Source of the DNA: Mesorhizobium sp.
Lineage (GTDB): Bacteria; Pseudomonadota; Alphaproteobacteria; Rhizobiales; Rhizobiaceae
NCBI RefSeq assembly: GCF_017306585.1
Contig: NZ_JAFKIC010000121.1
Location: 1 to 64,000 of the forward strand
DNA length: 64,000 nt
Direction: 5' to 3'
The notes under the pieces are model-generated. The model saw nothing but the letters and a program-made list of their open reading frames with translations. It did no database searches and was not told where the DNA came from. Numbering within the stretch: position 1 is the first letter of the stretch; each line of letters begins with the position of its first letter. The position numbers and the translations under genes were made by a program. Shown here in pieces: positions 24,256 through 34,300 of the stretch.

Positions 24256-25153
24256 GTATCCCTCCCGAAATTTCGTAGCCGGCCCGTTCGAGCCGGTCGC
24301 GCAGGGCAGCGATATGCGGCGGCCCGACCTCGCAGCAGCCGCCCACAATCTTGGCGCCGGCCCCGACCCAGCCCATCGCCTGGTCGGCATAGGCGTCCGG
24401 GCCGAGATCGTGACGGGCATGCAGCACATCCACCGTGCCGCCATGCTTGAGCGCCTCGGTCGAGGTGAAGCCGTTGGCATAGGCGCCGACCGGGCCGCCG
24501 AGCTCTATCAGTTCCGGCAAGGCAGCGGTGATCGCTTCCGGCCGGCAGCAATTGAGCAGCCGCGCCGCCACCGGCAAGCTGTCCAGCGCACGCGCGGCGT
24601 CTGCTATCGTCTCGCCGCTGCGCAGGCGTGGTTCGCCGTGATCGGCCAATGTCCACGACACCCAGACGGGCTTGCCGCTCTCTCCAGCCGCGGTGACGGC
24701 GGCGCGCGCTTCGTCGGCCGAGGCCATGGTTTCGCACAGGAACAGGTCGACGCCATCGGCCTGTTCGGCAACGATGCGGCGATAGATGTCCAGCGTGTCC
24801 TCATAGGAAATGGTCAGCGCCGGCGCGTAGCTGCCGAACAGCGGCGACAGGCAGCCGGCGATTGCCGCATCGCCGGACTCATCGCGTGCCTGCCTGGCCA
24901 GGTCGATGCCGCGTTTCTGCAGCGGCTTGAACAGGTCTTCCGCCCCCTCGCGCGCCAGCCGCTCGGGGGTCGCCGAATAGGTATTTATCGTGATGACACG
25001 GGCGCCGGCCCGGATGAACTCGGCGTGCAGGCCGCGCACCAGGTCGGGCTCGTCGATCAGCACCCTGGCCGACCACAGCGGCGTCGGCTCGGACTTGCTG
25101 CGCCGAACCAGCTCCTGGCCCATGCCGCCGTCGGTGAGGACGACCTTTCTCAC
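24248..25153 (-). CDS. Homocysteine S-methyltransferase-family protein (BHMT-like)
   Basis: A 301-residue TIM-barrel protein. The N-terminal TDGGMGQELVRR is the homocysteine-binding signature. Zinc ligands are visible as NCC (Cys202 or 203) and GGCCE (Cys273, Cys274), matching the three-cysteine site of betaine-homocysteine and S-methylmethionine-homocysteine methyltransferases. It should transfer a methyl group from a sulfonium or quaternary ammonium donor to homocysteine, giving methionine. Between two FAD/GcvT demethylases, a multi-methylated amine such as a betaine is a natural donor guess. It overlaps its neighbours by four and eight bases. Donor specificity is inference. Confidence 0.82.
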   Translation of the reverse strand: MRKVVLTDGGMGQELVRRSKSEPTPLWSARVLIDEPDLVRGLHAEFIRAGARVITINTYSATPERLAREGAEDLFKPLQKRGIDLARQARDESGDAAIAGCLSPLFGSYAPALTISYEDTLDIYRRIVAEQADGVDLFLCETMASADEARAAVTAAGESGKPVWVSWTLADHGEPRLRSGETIADAARALDSLPVAARLLNCCRPEAITAALPELIELGGPVGAYANGFTSTEALKHGGTVDVLHARHDLGPDAYADQAMGWVGAGAKIVGGCCEVGPPHIAALRDRLERAGYEISGGIHA

Positions 25154-27603
25154 GCGCGCAGCCTCTCGTTCTTCGGATCCCAGAGCGGTTCGTCCTTCTG
25201 CACGACGGCTTTGAAACGGTCACCGAAGATTTCGACCTCGACGCTGGTTCCCGGCTCGGTCAAATCCACACGCAGCATGCCGAGCGCGATCGACTTGTCG
25301 ATGCGATGGCCCCAGCCGCCCGATGTCGTCTCGCCGACGATCTGGCCGCCATGCCACAGGGTCGACATGTAGGGCGCGTCGCAATCGCCGGGGTTCTCGA
25401 CCACCAGCGTGACGAAGCGCTTCTTCACGCCTTGCTGCTTCTCGCTCTGCAGTGCCGCCTTGCCACGGAAGTCCGGCTTTTCCCATTTGACGAAGCGCTC
25501 AAGCCCGCCCTGCAGGATCGTGTAGTCGGTCGAAAGGTCGCCCTTCCACGTACGATAGCCTTTTTCGAGCCGGAGCGAATCCAGCGCATACATGCCGAAG
25601 GGCCTGAGACCGTGCTTCTGCCCCGCCGCCCACACTGCATCGAAAACAGCGGCGGTGTCTTCGATCTTCGTGTGGATCTCCCAGCCGAGTTCGCCGGCGA
25701 AGGAGACGCGCACCAGCTTGGCCCAGCGGCCCGCGATCCTGGTTTCCTGATGCGTCAACCAAGGCAAGGCGAGGTCGGCGTCGCAGACTTCGGCCAGGAT
25801 TTGGCGCGAGTTGGGACCAGCGAGGATCTGGGTCGAATACTCCTCGGTGCGGTCTGTCAGCGTGAAAGCAGCGTCTTTCGGCATGCGGGACTTCAGCCAC
25901 TCGAAGTCATGCCACTGCGCCACCGCCGCGGTGATCAGCGTCATCTGGTCTTCGCCATGGCGAACCACAGACATTTCGGTGACGATGCGGCCCTTGTCGT
26001 CGGAGAAATAGACGAGGCCGATGCGGCCCGGTTTCGGCACCAGCCCGGTTACCTGCAGGCTCAGCCATTCGGCGGCACCCGGGCCTTCGAGGTTGAAGCG
26101 CGAGAAGCCCGGCAAATCGAGGATGCCGGCGGCGTCGCGCACCGCCAGGCACTCTTCGCGGACGCGATGCTGCCATGGCCCGTCGCGGCGGAAGGTCAGC
26201 GTCGCTTCTTCCGAAATATCATCGCCGGGTTGTGCATACCAGGTGGCGCGCTCCCAGCCATTATAGGCATCGAAGCGGCCGCCGAGCGCCTTGGTGCGGT
26301 CGTGGAGCGGCGACAGTTTCCGGTCGCGCCCCTCCGGCCAGGCGTGGCGCGGGAACTGGATGGCATATTCGTTGCCATAGATTTCCAGGCCCTTGGCGAC
26401 GCAATAGTCCGGCGCCGAGGCAAAGGAGGTGAAGCGGCGCGGATCGCAGGACCACATGTCCCATTCGGTCTGGCCTTGCGTGATCCATTCGGCCAGCACC
26501 TTGCCGGCGCCGCCGCCTTGGGCGATGCCGAAGGTGAAGACGCAGGCCTCGAAGGCATTGGGAACGCCGGGCATCGGTCCGATCAGCGGATTGCCATCCG
26601 GCGCATAGGGGATGGGCCCGTTGATGACCTTCGACAGGCCGGCGGTGCCCAGGATCGGCACGCGGGCGACGGCGTCAGCCAGGTAATGTTCAAGCCGGTC
26701 GAGATCGTCGGGGAACAGCTGGAAGGAAAAATCCTCCGGCATCGGATCATTATGGGTGGCCCAATGCGCACGGCAATTGCGCTCATAGGGGCCGAGGTTC
26801 ATGCCGGACTTTTCCTGGCGCAGGTAGTAGGAAGTGTCGACGTCGCGCAGCAGCGGCAATTTCTTGCCCTGTTCCTTCGACCAGGCCGCCAGTTCGGGGA
26901 TTTCCTCGAACAGGATGTATTGGTGGCTCATCACCATCATCGGCACGTCGCGGCCGAACATCTTGCCGACTTCGGCGGCCCGGTAGCCGGCGGCGTTGAC
27001 GACAATCTCGCAGCGGATCTCGCCTTGCGGCGTCGTAACCACCCATTCCTCCTTCTCCCGGCGCACACCTGATACCGGGCAGAAGCGGATGATTTTCGCG
27101 CCAAGATCGCGCGCGCCCTTGGCCAGCGCCTGCGTCAGCTGCGCCGGATCGATGTCGCCGTCATTGGGATCATAGAGCGCGCCTTTCAGGTCATGCGTCT
27201 CGATGAAGGGGTAGCGGCGCTTGATCTCATCGACACCGACCACATCGATGTCCATGCCCTGGTAGCGGCCCATGCCCTTGGCGCGCTGGAATTCCTGCAT
27301 GCGCTCGTCGGAATGGGCAAGCCGCAGCGAACCGGTGACATGGTAGTTCATGGGATAGTCGACCGCGTCTGCAAGGCCGCGGTAGAGCTCGGTCGAATAG
27401 CGCTGCATGTTCATCAGCGACCAGGACGACGAGAAGGTCGGGACGTTGCCGGCGGCATGCCAGGTCGAGCCCGATGTCAGCTCGTTCTTTTCCAGAAGCA
27501 CGCAATCGGTCCAGCCTGCCTTGGCCAGATGATAGAGCGAGGAGGTGCCGACAACGCCGCCTCCGATGATCACCACGCGCGCCGTGCTCGGCAAACCCGC
27601 CAT
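25150..27603 (-). CDS. FAD/GcvT-type dimethylglycine/sarcosine dehydrogenase-like enzyme
   Basis: An 817-residue paralogue of the other operon enzyme with the same two-part architecture. The N-terminal FAD fold has VVIIGGGVVGTSSLYHLAK, the covalent-flavin histidine His49 (LTSGSTWHAAGNV), and the C-terminal half is GcvT-like (SFAGELGWEIHT, then a terminal DRFKAVVQKDEPLWDP). It should oxidatively demethylate an N-methylated amine and deliver the methyl carbon to folate. It follows the XRE-cupin regulator by 19 bases and overlaps the BHMT-like gene by four. Identity between the two operon copies looks modest by eye, so they probably act on successive intermediates. Confidence 0.86.
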   Translation of the reverse strand: MAGLPSTARVVIIGGGVVGTSSLYHLAKAGWTDCVLLEKNELTSGSTWHAAGNVPTFSSSWSLMNMQRYSTELYRGLADAVDYPMNYHVTGSLRLAHSDERMQEFQRAKGMGRYQGMDIDVVGVDEIKRRYPFIETHDLKGALYDPNDGDIDPAQLTQALAKGARDLGAKIIRFCPVSGVRREKEEWVVTTPQGEIRCEIVVNAAGYRAAEVGKMFGRDVPMMVMSHQYILFEEIPELAAWSKEQGKKLPLLRDVDTSYYLRQEKSGMNLGPYERNCRAHWATHNDPMPEDFSFQLFPDDLDRLEHYLADAVARVPILGTAGLSKVINGPIPYAPDGNPLIGPMPGVPNAFEACVFTFGIAQGGGAGKVLAEWITQGQTEWDMWSCDPRRFTSFASAPDYCVAKGLEIYGNEYAIQFPRHAWPEGRDRKLSPLHDRTKALGGRFDAYNGWERATWYAQPGDDISEEATLTFRRDGPWQHRVREECLAVRDAAGILDLPGFSRFNLEGPGAAEWLSLQVTGLVPKPGRIGLVYFSDDKGRIVTEMSVVRHGEDQMTLITAAVAQWHDFEWLKSRMPKDAAFTLTDRTEEYSTQILAGPNSRQILAEVCDADLALPWLTHQETRIAGRWAKLVRVSFAGELGWEIHTKIEDTAAVFDAVWAAGQKHGLRPFGMYALDSLRLEKGYRTWKGDLSTDYTILQGGLERFVKWEKPDFRGKAALQSEKQQGVKKRFVTLVVENPGDCDAPYMSTLWHGGQIVGETTSGGWGHRIDKSIALGMLRVDLTEPGTSVEVEIFGDRFKAVVQKDEPLWDPKNERLRA

Positions 27604-27622
27604 GTCTTTCTCCCAGCTTTAC

Positions 27623-28210
27623 TCAATAGACCGGTGGTGAAACCACCCAGATGACGACTGCCGGCTCCGTGCCTGGATTACGCCAGCGGTAAGGCTTGCC
27701 TTCGAAGCGGAACGAGTCGCCTTCGCTGAGCCGGTGCCAGACGCCCGCTATCTCGATCTCGAAAATACCCGAGGCGATATAGCCGGCCTCCTCGGTCGGT
27801 CGCAGTTGTTCGGCCTTCATTTCCGCGCCGGCCGCGAAGATCGAACGCACCATCTCGAAACTGCCACCGAGATCGGGTGAAAGAAGTTCTTCCACCAGGC
27901 CGGATTCACTTGTGCCAAGGGTGCGGCGCCTGCCGGCGCGAACCACCACGCCGCGTTCGCTTTCCTGGGGCACGTCATGGCTGAAGAACAAGCTGATCGG
28001 CACGCCGAACAGTTCGGCGAAGGCCCTGAGATCGCTGAGCGAAGGGGTCGACAGGCCGCGTTCCACCTGGCTGACCCAGCCTACGGAACGGCCGAGTTTC
28101 AGCGCGATCTCGGCCAGGGTCAGTCCACGCGCCCGGCGCAAGGCCCTGATATCGCTGGCCAGCACGCGTTCGTCAGGTCCCTGCAATGTTCGTGCTGTAG
28201 GGGAGGGCAA
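27623..28210 (-). CDS. XRE-family regulator with C-terminal cupin
   Basis: A 195-residue transcription factor. The HTH is at about 19-73 (DIRALRRARGLTLAEIALKL ... VGWVSQVERG). The cupin ligand-sensing domain is at about 118-190 (EEAGYIASGIFEIEIAGVWH ... GDSFRFEGKPYRWRNPG). Members of this class repress or activate a neighbouring catabolic operon in response to its substrate. The gene heads a minus-strand operon of four amine-related genes starting 19 bases away. No ATG is available at the N-terminus; TTG at 28210 gives a full-length domain, while a GTG fifteen codons later would also work. Two inverted repeats lie immediately upstream. Confidence 0.85.
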   Translation of the reverse strand: MPSPTARTLQGPDERVLASDIRALRRARGLTLAEIALKLGRSVGWVSQVERGLSTPSLSDLRAFAELFGVPISLFFSHDVPQESERGVVVRAGRRRTLGTSESGLVEELLSPDLGGSFEMVRSIFAAGAEMKAEQLRPTEEAGYIASGIFEIEIAGVWHRLSEGDSFRFEGKPYRWRNPGTEPAVVIWVVSPPVY

Positions 28211-28219
28211 AATGCTTAA

Positions 28220-28291
28220 CTCATGAAAATTTCTAGCTGAATTTCATGAGAGATCAAGCTCATGAAAAAATCAAGTAGATTTTCACTGATG
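28220..28291. promoter_or_regulatory. Pair of inverted-repeat operators in the divergent xre-cupin/nitroreductase region
   Basis: Site 1 is CTCATGAAAATT (28220-28231) facing AATTTCATGAG (28240-28250). Site 2 is CTCATGAAAAAATC (28259-28272) facing the related GATTTTCACTGATG (28278-28291). The two share the half-site CTCATGAAAA. They lie 10 to 80 bases from the XRE-cupin start and 100 to 170 bases from the nitroreductase start. The local sequence is AT-rich compared with its surroundings. They are natural binding sites for the adjacent regulator. Confidence 0.7.
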
Positions 28292-28390
28292 CTCAAGATT
28301 TGCTTGCAGGATTTTGACGGTTCATGCAAAGGCTCCGCCGCGAGCGGCGAGTGGGGACGTCCGATCGACACAAAGGCTAAGGGACGGCCC

Positions 28391-29095
28391 ATGCTGGAAA
28401 AGAAGGCTCGAATCGCTGACGATGCCGAGATCGTCGACGACGCGATCATGTCGCGTCGTTCCGTGCGCGCGTTTCTGCCCGATATGATCGATGACGAGAC
28501 GATCCGCTCCATTCTGGCGGTCGCGGCGCGCGCGCCGTCCGGCACCAACATGCAGCCATGGCGGGTCTACGTCACCAAGGGCGAGACCAAGCAACTAATA
28601 TCGGATGCCATCCTGAATTCCGGCATCCGCGCCGAAAAGGCCGACTGGGACGAGTACCGTTACTATCCCACCCAGTTCTTCGAGCCCTATCTCACCCGTC
28701 GCCGCGCCAATGGTTTCGGCCTTTACGGCGCGCTTGGCATTGGCCGCCGCGAGGTCGACAAGATGCGCGCGCAACACGATCGCAACTTCGTCTTCTTCGA
28801 TGCCCCGGTCGGGATGATCTTCACCATCGACCGCCGCCTCAACCAGGGCTCGTGGATCGACTACGGCATGTTCCTGCAGAACATCATGGTCGCGGCGCGG
28901 GGCCGGGGCCTGCATACCTGTCCGCAGGCGGCCTTCGCGCCCTATCACCGGCAGATCCGCCCGGTGCTCAACATTCCCGACGAGGAGATCGTCGTGTGCG
29001 GCATGGCGCTCGGTTATGAGGATACATCCAAGCCGGAAAATGCCTTCCGCACCGACCGCGTTCCGCTTGAGGAATGGGTGACGTTCAGCGAATAG
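28391..29095 (+). CDS. Nitroreductase-family flavoprotein
   Basis: A 234-residue FMN-dependent oxidoreductase. The N-terminal signature SRRSVRAFLPDMIDDETIRSIL, with the Arg cluster that binds FMN, is followed by APSGTNMQPWRVYV and a C-terminal glycine-rich stretch EIVVCGMALGY. The family reduces nitro, quinone or enone groups with NAD(P)H. It is divergent from the XRE-cupin operon, and the shared operators suggest coordinated control. The ATG at 28391 is chosen because the family similarity begins there; an open frame from 28262 would cover the operators. The real substrate is unknown. Confidence 0.83.
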   Translation: MLEKKARIADDAEIVDDAIMSRRSVRAFLPDMIDDETIRSILAVAARAPSGTNMQPWRVYVTKGETKQLISDAILNSGIRAEKADWDEYRYYPTQFFEPYLTRRRANGFGLYGALGIGRREVDKMRAQHDRNFVFFDAPVGMIFTIDRRLNQGSWIDYGMFLQNIMVAARGRGLHTCPQAAFAPYHRQIRPVLNIPDEEIVVCGMALGYEDTSKPENAFRTDRVPLEEWVTFSE

Positions 29096-29126
29096 GCCGG
29101 CTACGACGCAGGTTGGACGAGAGCCG

Positions 29127-30569
29127 CTATTCGGTATTCAGCGTCGCGCCGTGACCGCTGACATGGGCGCCGTCCTGCGGCGTCAGCTTGAGATAGGCCA
29201 ATAGCGCGCAGAGCGTGATGGCGCCCTCGATCAGGAACAGGATGCGGAAGTCGCTGGCAACCGCCTGGCCTCCACCGGCCAGGAAGGACAGCATCGCCGC
29301 TGCCAGGCCGACGCTGATGGCGACCGCCAGCTGCCACAATATGTAATAGAGCGCGCTGAAGCGGGCGAGCTGCTCGGGCGCGATGTCGGAATAGGCGAGG
29401 TTGCCGGTCGAGGCCCACTGCACCGAGCGGAAGACACCGAAGATGAAGATATAGCTCAGCGTGATCCAGACCGGCGTCGTCGCCTGCATCAGGGCAAAGC
29501 CGGCGACCATCGCGGCAACGATGGGCGTGTTGAACACCAGCACGCGGCGAAAGCCGAAGCGGTTGAGCAGGCGCGGCATGAAGACACGCATGCCCACGGA
29601 GCCGACGGCGGCGACGAAGGTCAATGAGCCTGCCTGCACCGCGCTCATGCCGAAACCGAGCTGGAACATGAGCGGTAGCAGGAAGACAACGGAGCTGAGG
29701 CCGATCGTGTCCAGCCCGCCGCCGGTGAGGAAGGAGATGCGGAAGGTGCGGATGCGCAGCAGCTTCAGATCGAGCAGGGGATTGCGCACCCGAAGGCAAT
29801 AGAATGAGGCGACGGTCAAAATGACGAGAGCCAGCGCAAGCTCGGCCGCGATCATGCTTGGGGCCGCGTCCTTTGCCGCGAGCGAGTCCATGCCGAAGAC
29901 CAGCAGGACCATGCCGCTGCCGACCAGCAGGAAGCCCGGGAAGTCGAACGGCGTGCGCACGGGCTTGGTCACCGTGGGAAACAGCGACGCGGCCAGCAGG
30001 GCGGCGGTCAGCGCGAAAGGCACGTTGATGAAGAAGATCCAGCGCCAGGAAATGTAGGTGGTCAGCGCGCCGCCGACGAGCGGACCGACCAGCGGGCCGG
30101 ACTGTCCGGCCAGCGAAATATACATGTTGATCTTGAGCGTGCGGCTGCGCGGAAAGGTCGACAGGATGACGACCTGACCGAGCGTGCCCATCAGCGCACC
30201 GCCAAAGCCTTGCAGCGCGCGGGCGCCGACCAGCATCCAGATATCGTTCGACAGCCCGCACAGCGCCGATGAGACGGCGAACACCAGTAGCGCAAAGCAG
30301 TAGACATTGCGCAGGCCGAAGCGATCTGCGGCCCAGCCGCCAAGCGGCATCGAGATGATCAGGCTGGCGACGTAGACGGTAATCAGCAGGCCAAGCTGGC
30401 TGGGCGGGCGGCCAAGGCTGTGGCTGATGCCCGGAAGCGCCGTCACCACGACATTCTGGTCCAAGCTGGTCATGAACACGCCGCAGGCGACGGTCAGCGG
30501 CAGCAGGAGCAAGGCTCTGGCCGACACATCGGCGCGATCGGTGGCGCCGGCGGATAGTTCAGCAGTCAT
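29127..30569 (-). CDS. MFS drug exporter, EmrB/QacA (DHA2) type
   Basis: A 480-residue inner-membrane transporter with about fourteen hydrophobic segments, the size and pattern of the DHA2 family. Motif C-like residues occur in VVVTALPGISHSLG (loop after helix 1), and the Arg-rich motif A is GGWAADRFGLRN. The family extrudes hydrophobic drugs or bile-like compounds, sometimes pathway intermediates. It is convergent with the nitroreductase, with 31 bases between stops. It follows the soxG gene by about 160 bases that hold a strong inverted repeat. Nothing in the sequence fixes the substrate. Confidence 0.82.
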   Translation of the reverse strand: MTAELSAGATDRADVSARALLLLPLTVACGVFMTSLDQNVVVTALPGISHSLGRPPSQLGLLITVYVASLIISMPLGGWAADRFGLRNVYCFALLVFAVSSALCGLSNDIWMLVGARALQGFGGALMGTLGQVVILSTFPRSRTLKINMYISLAGQSGPLVGPLVGGALTTYISWRWIFFINVPFALTAALLAASLFPTVTKPVRTPFDFPGFLLVGSGMVLLVFGMDSLAAKDAAPSMIAAELALALVILTVASFYCLRVRNPLLDLKLLRIRTFRISFLTGGGLDTIGLSSVVFLLPLMFQLGFGMSAVQAGSLTFVAAVGSVGMRVFMPRLLNRFGFRRVLVFNTPIVAAMVAGFALMQATTPVWITLSYIFIFGVFRSVQWASTGNLAYSDIAPEQLARFSALYYILWQLAVAISVGLAAAMLSFLAGGGQAVASDFRILFLIEGAITLCALLAYLKLTPQDGAHVSGHGATLNTE

Positions 30570-30629
30570 GGAGATGTTCGAACCAACTATGCCGACTCTG
30601 AGACGGGATTTTTATGCCCCTTGGACCGA

Positions 30630-30664
30630 TTGGGCGGCCATGTTTTTCCATCATGGGCGCCCAA
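30630..30664. repeat. Inverted repeat between soxG and the MFS gene
   Basis: TTGGGCGGCCATG (30630-30642) and CATGGGCGCCCAA (30652-30664) pair in 12 of 13 positions around a 9-base loop. It is downstream of soxG and upstream of the EmrB-type gene, both on the minus strand. No U-run follows, so it is either a processing/attenuating hairpin after the sox operon or an operator for the exporter gene. Confidence 0.55.
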
Positions 30665-30730
30665 GGCGTGATTCTCTAGCGGCAGAAGCGGCCGGCATTG
30701 AGGCCAGAAGCCAGCTTTCGCGGCCTTGCC

Positions 30731-31318
30731 CTATTGCACTTCGTAGCCGACTTCCTCGCTGGCATGGCAGAGCGCCTTCCAGAACGAGCGTGCGAAGGAG
30801 CGGAAGACATAGAGATCGAACTGGTCGCTGCCCGTGCGCTGGATCTGGGCGAAGACGTCGTGATGCACGGTCGAGCGGCCGGCGCCGACTGGAAAGGCCG
30901 GCAGCGCGAAGTCGATGGCGAAGAACTTCGCCAGCACCCACTCGGCTTTCGGCCCGGCGATGCGGATGGCGGTGCGGCCATGCGACAGGTCCGTGACCGT
31001 GCCGATTGCCGGCGTCACCGCCTTGGCGAACGCCTCGGCAAGCCCTTCGGTTTCGTCGGCCACGGTGAATTTTCCCGGCGCGAAACCGAACACCGACTTC
31101 ACGCCGTTGCTCAGGCCGCCGCCGGCGCCATCAGGCAGCGCCAGCCCGGTGACTGTGCGGATGGCGGCGATGAGTTTCTTCTCCTCGCCGGGCCAAGCCG
31201 CAAGCTGCACGATCGAGCCCGGCCGGGTTTCGGTGAGCAGGATCTCGACGCCATGTTCGAAATTGCCGTGCGAGCCGACATGAAACTCAGGCTCGAGGGG
31301 GGATTGGCGCTCAACCAT
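30731..31318 (-). CDS. soxG: Sarcosine oxidase gamma subunit (SoxG)
   Basis: A 195-residue subunit of the heterotetrameric sarcosine oxidase. Recognisable parts are the C-terminal HHDVFAQIQRTGSDQFDLYVFRSFARSFW and an inner FAIDFALPAFPVGAGRST, matching SoxG. The gamma subunit contacts alpha and probably helps shape the folate channel. The start at 31318 overlaps the soxA stop by eight bases, so the two are coupled. It closes the soxBDAG order; the glyA, purU and folD genes often seen after sox operons are not here. Confidence 0.9.
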   Translation of the reverse strand: MVERQSPLEPEFHVGSHGNFEHGVEILLTETRPGSIVQLAAWPGEEKKLIAAIRTVTGLALPDGAGGGLSNGVKSVFGFAPGKFTVADETEGLAEAFAKAVTPAIGTVTDLSHGRTAIRIAGPKAEWVLAKFFAIDFALPAFPVGAGRSTVHHDVFAQIQRTGSDQFDLYVFRSFARSFWKALCHASEEVGYEVQ

Positions 31319-34300
31319 GCATGCGGGTCCCTTCCGGATCGTAGAAGTGGTTGGAGACGATTTCCACCGGGCCGAAGCGGTTGCGCAGGGGATCGGAGAC
31401 ATGGGCGCGGCTGCCGTGCCTTGCCTTGCCGCCCTTGACCAAAGCCAGCGCGATGTGCTTGCCGAGCGCGGGCGAATAACAGCAGGCGGTGATATGGCCG
31501 ATCGAGCCGTGTGGATTGGCCTCGTCCAGTTCCTCGACGATGTGCGCGCCGCCATTGAGCGGCCGGTTGTCCAGCGCGATGAGGCCGACCAGTTCCAGCC
31601 GGTCGGACGCGACCAGGCCTTCCCGGTCCATCATGGCCGAGCCGATAAAAGGCTTCTTCTTCGACAGCATCCAGTCCAGATGCAAGTCGCGCGCGGTGGT
31701 GCGGCCGTCGATCTCGGCGCCGGTAACGTGGCCCTTTTCGATGCGCATCGTGCCCAGCGCCTCCAGCCCGTAGGTGACCAGCCCGAACGGCTTGCCGGCC
31801 TCGATCAACGCTTCCCAGACATGTGTGCCGTGGCCGGCGCCGGAATAGACCTCGAAAGCCATTTCGCCGGAGAAAGATAGCCGGCAAATCATCACTGACG
31901 CGCCCGCTATTTCGCCATGCACGATGCCCATGAAAGGCAGCGCCGCATTGTCGACGGCGGTGCCGGTGACGCAAGAGGCAAGAATTGCCCTGGCCTTCGG
32001 ACCGCCGATGGCGGCGCCCGCCCATTCATCCGTCACCGAGGTGACGTGTACCCTGAGATCCGGCCAGATCACGTCGAGGAAATATTCCAGATGCTGCATC
32101 ACCTTGCCGGCATTGGCCGTGGTGGTGGTCATCAGGAAATCCTGTTCGCCAAGCCGCCAGGTGGTGCCGTCGTCGAAGGCGAAGCCGTCCTCGCGCAGCA
32201 TCAGACCGTAGCGCGCCTTGCCGACGGCAAGGGTGGAGAACATGTTGGTGTAGACGCGGTCGAGGAACTGCGCGGCGTCCGGGCCCTGCACGGCGATCTT
32301 GCCCAGCGTCGAGACATCGACGATGCCGGCGCTTTCACGCGTGGCCCTGGCTTCGCGGACATAGGCCTGCTCGATCGTTTCTCCGGAAAGCCCGTAGATC
32401 ATCGGCCGGTACCACAGGCCGGCGGAATACATGGTGGCGCCGTTGGCCGTGTGCCAGTCATGCATCGGCGTCAGCCGTTCGGGCTTGAGGTCACCGAAGC
32501 GTTCCGCCGCCAGCGAGCCGATCGAGACCGGCGCGAAAGGCGGCCGGAAGCGCGTCGTGCCGACTTCGGGGATCGGTTTGCCCAGCGCCTCGGCCATGAT
32601 CGAAAGACCGGGAACATTGGAGCTCTTGCCCTGGTCCGTCGCCATGCCGAGCGTGGTGTAGCGCTTCAGGTGCTCGACCGAGACGAAGCCTTCACGATGC
32701 GCCAGGCGGACATCCTCTGATGTCACGTCGTGCTGGAAGTCGACGAAGGCTTTGCCCTTCGCCTTGATCTCGAACACCGGCGCGGGGTCAGGGTTGCCGG
32801 GCGCTGGCTCGACGGTGGGCAGCGCTGCCGGTGCGGCTGTTCCGCCAGCGGCCGCGAGGCCGGCGGCGCGGCCTTCGGCGATCGCCTCAATGGTCGAAAA
32901 ACTGCCGTTGAAAGCGCCTGCGCCAATCCAGCGCTGCAGAGCCGAGTTCGGCGTTGGCTTGGGTGGCAGGAAAGCCTGCCGGGCGGCGTTCCATTCCGCC
33001 CTGGCGCCGGCCTGGCTGGCCAGATGGATGGTCGGCGACCAGCCGCCCGACATCAGCAGGCAGTCGGCGTGGATGCTGCGCGCGTCGCCGCTCAGCGCAC
33101 CGGTGACCATGTCGAAACGCTGAACTTTCAGCCCGGAGAGAGCCTTGCCGCCCTCCGTGGCGACGACGGCATGGCCGGCGAGAACCTCGGCTTCGGCCTC
33201 CATGGCCAGCTTGTGCATTTCGCCGGAGATTTCGGGACGGACATCGGCGATGGCGACGATTGCCGCGCCGGCCTTCTTCAAAGCCAGGGCCGCGCGATAG
33301 GCGCTGTCATTGTTGGTGAAGAGCGCGATGCGCTCTCCCGGCAGCACGCCGAACTCGTTGGCGTAGCGCTCGGCGGCATGGGCCAGCATGACGCCCGGCC
33401 TGTCATTGCCGGGGAAGACCAGTGGGCGCTCGAAGGCGCCGGCCGCGATCACCACGGATTTTGCGCGGATCGCCCAATAGCGATGGCGCGGCTCGCCCTT
33501 GGCGGGCTGTTCCTTGTGGTCGCTCACCCTTTCGAGCGCGGCAAGCGTGTTGTTGTCGTAGTAGCCCCACACGGTGGTGCGCGGCAGAAGCCGGACATTG
33601 TCGCGGGCTTCGAGCTGGACGACGGTGCGCCGCACCCAATCGGTGGCCGCAGCGCCGTCGATGGTTTCGCCTGACCAGTTTGCCGAGCCGCCGAAACGCG
33701 GTTCGAGATCGGCCAGGATGACGCGCGCTCCCTGATCGGCGGCGGCCTTGGCGGCCATCATCCCGGCGGGGCCGGAACCGACCACCAGCACATCGCAAAA
33801 GGCGTTCATGCGCTCGTAGCGGGCCGGGTCCTTCGCCGATCCGGCGCGGCCGAGGCCCGCGGCGCGGCGGATGAAATGCTCGCAGAACATCCAGAAACGC
33901 GTTCCCTTCAAAGGACCGAAAACGGGCCCCATGAAGGTCTTGTAGTAGAAGCCGGCCGACAGGATCTTGCCGCCGAGCTGGTTGATCGCATTGACGTCCC
34001 AGGCAAGCGAGGGGAACCGGTTCTGGCTGACGGCGACCAGCCCGTCATGGATCTCGACCATGGTCGCGGGGAGGTTGGGCTCGCGGACCTCGCCCTTCAG
34101 CACCGTCACCAGCGCGTTGGGCTCCTCGACGCCCGCCGTCAGCACGCCGCGCGGGCGGTGGTATTTGAAAGAGCGGCCAAAGAGCGTGACGCCCTTTGCC
34201 AGCAAGGCCGAGGCCAGCGTATCGCCGGCATGGCCGGTATAGGCGACGCCGTCGAAGGTGAAGCGGATCGTCTTCAGCCGGTCGATGCGGCCGCCGATGT

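Noticed and set aside
25306..27072. A 588-codon plus-strand open frame opposite the FAD/GcvT gene
   Set aside because: Low-complexity Gly/Ala/Arg/Asp protein without recognisable fold; the opposite strand encodes a complete enzyme.
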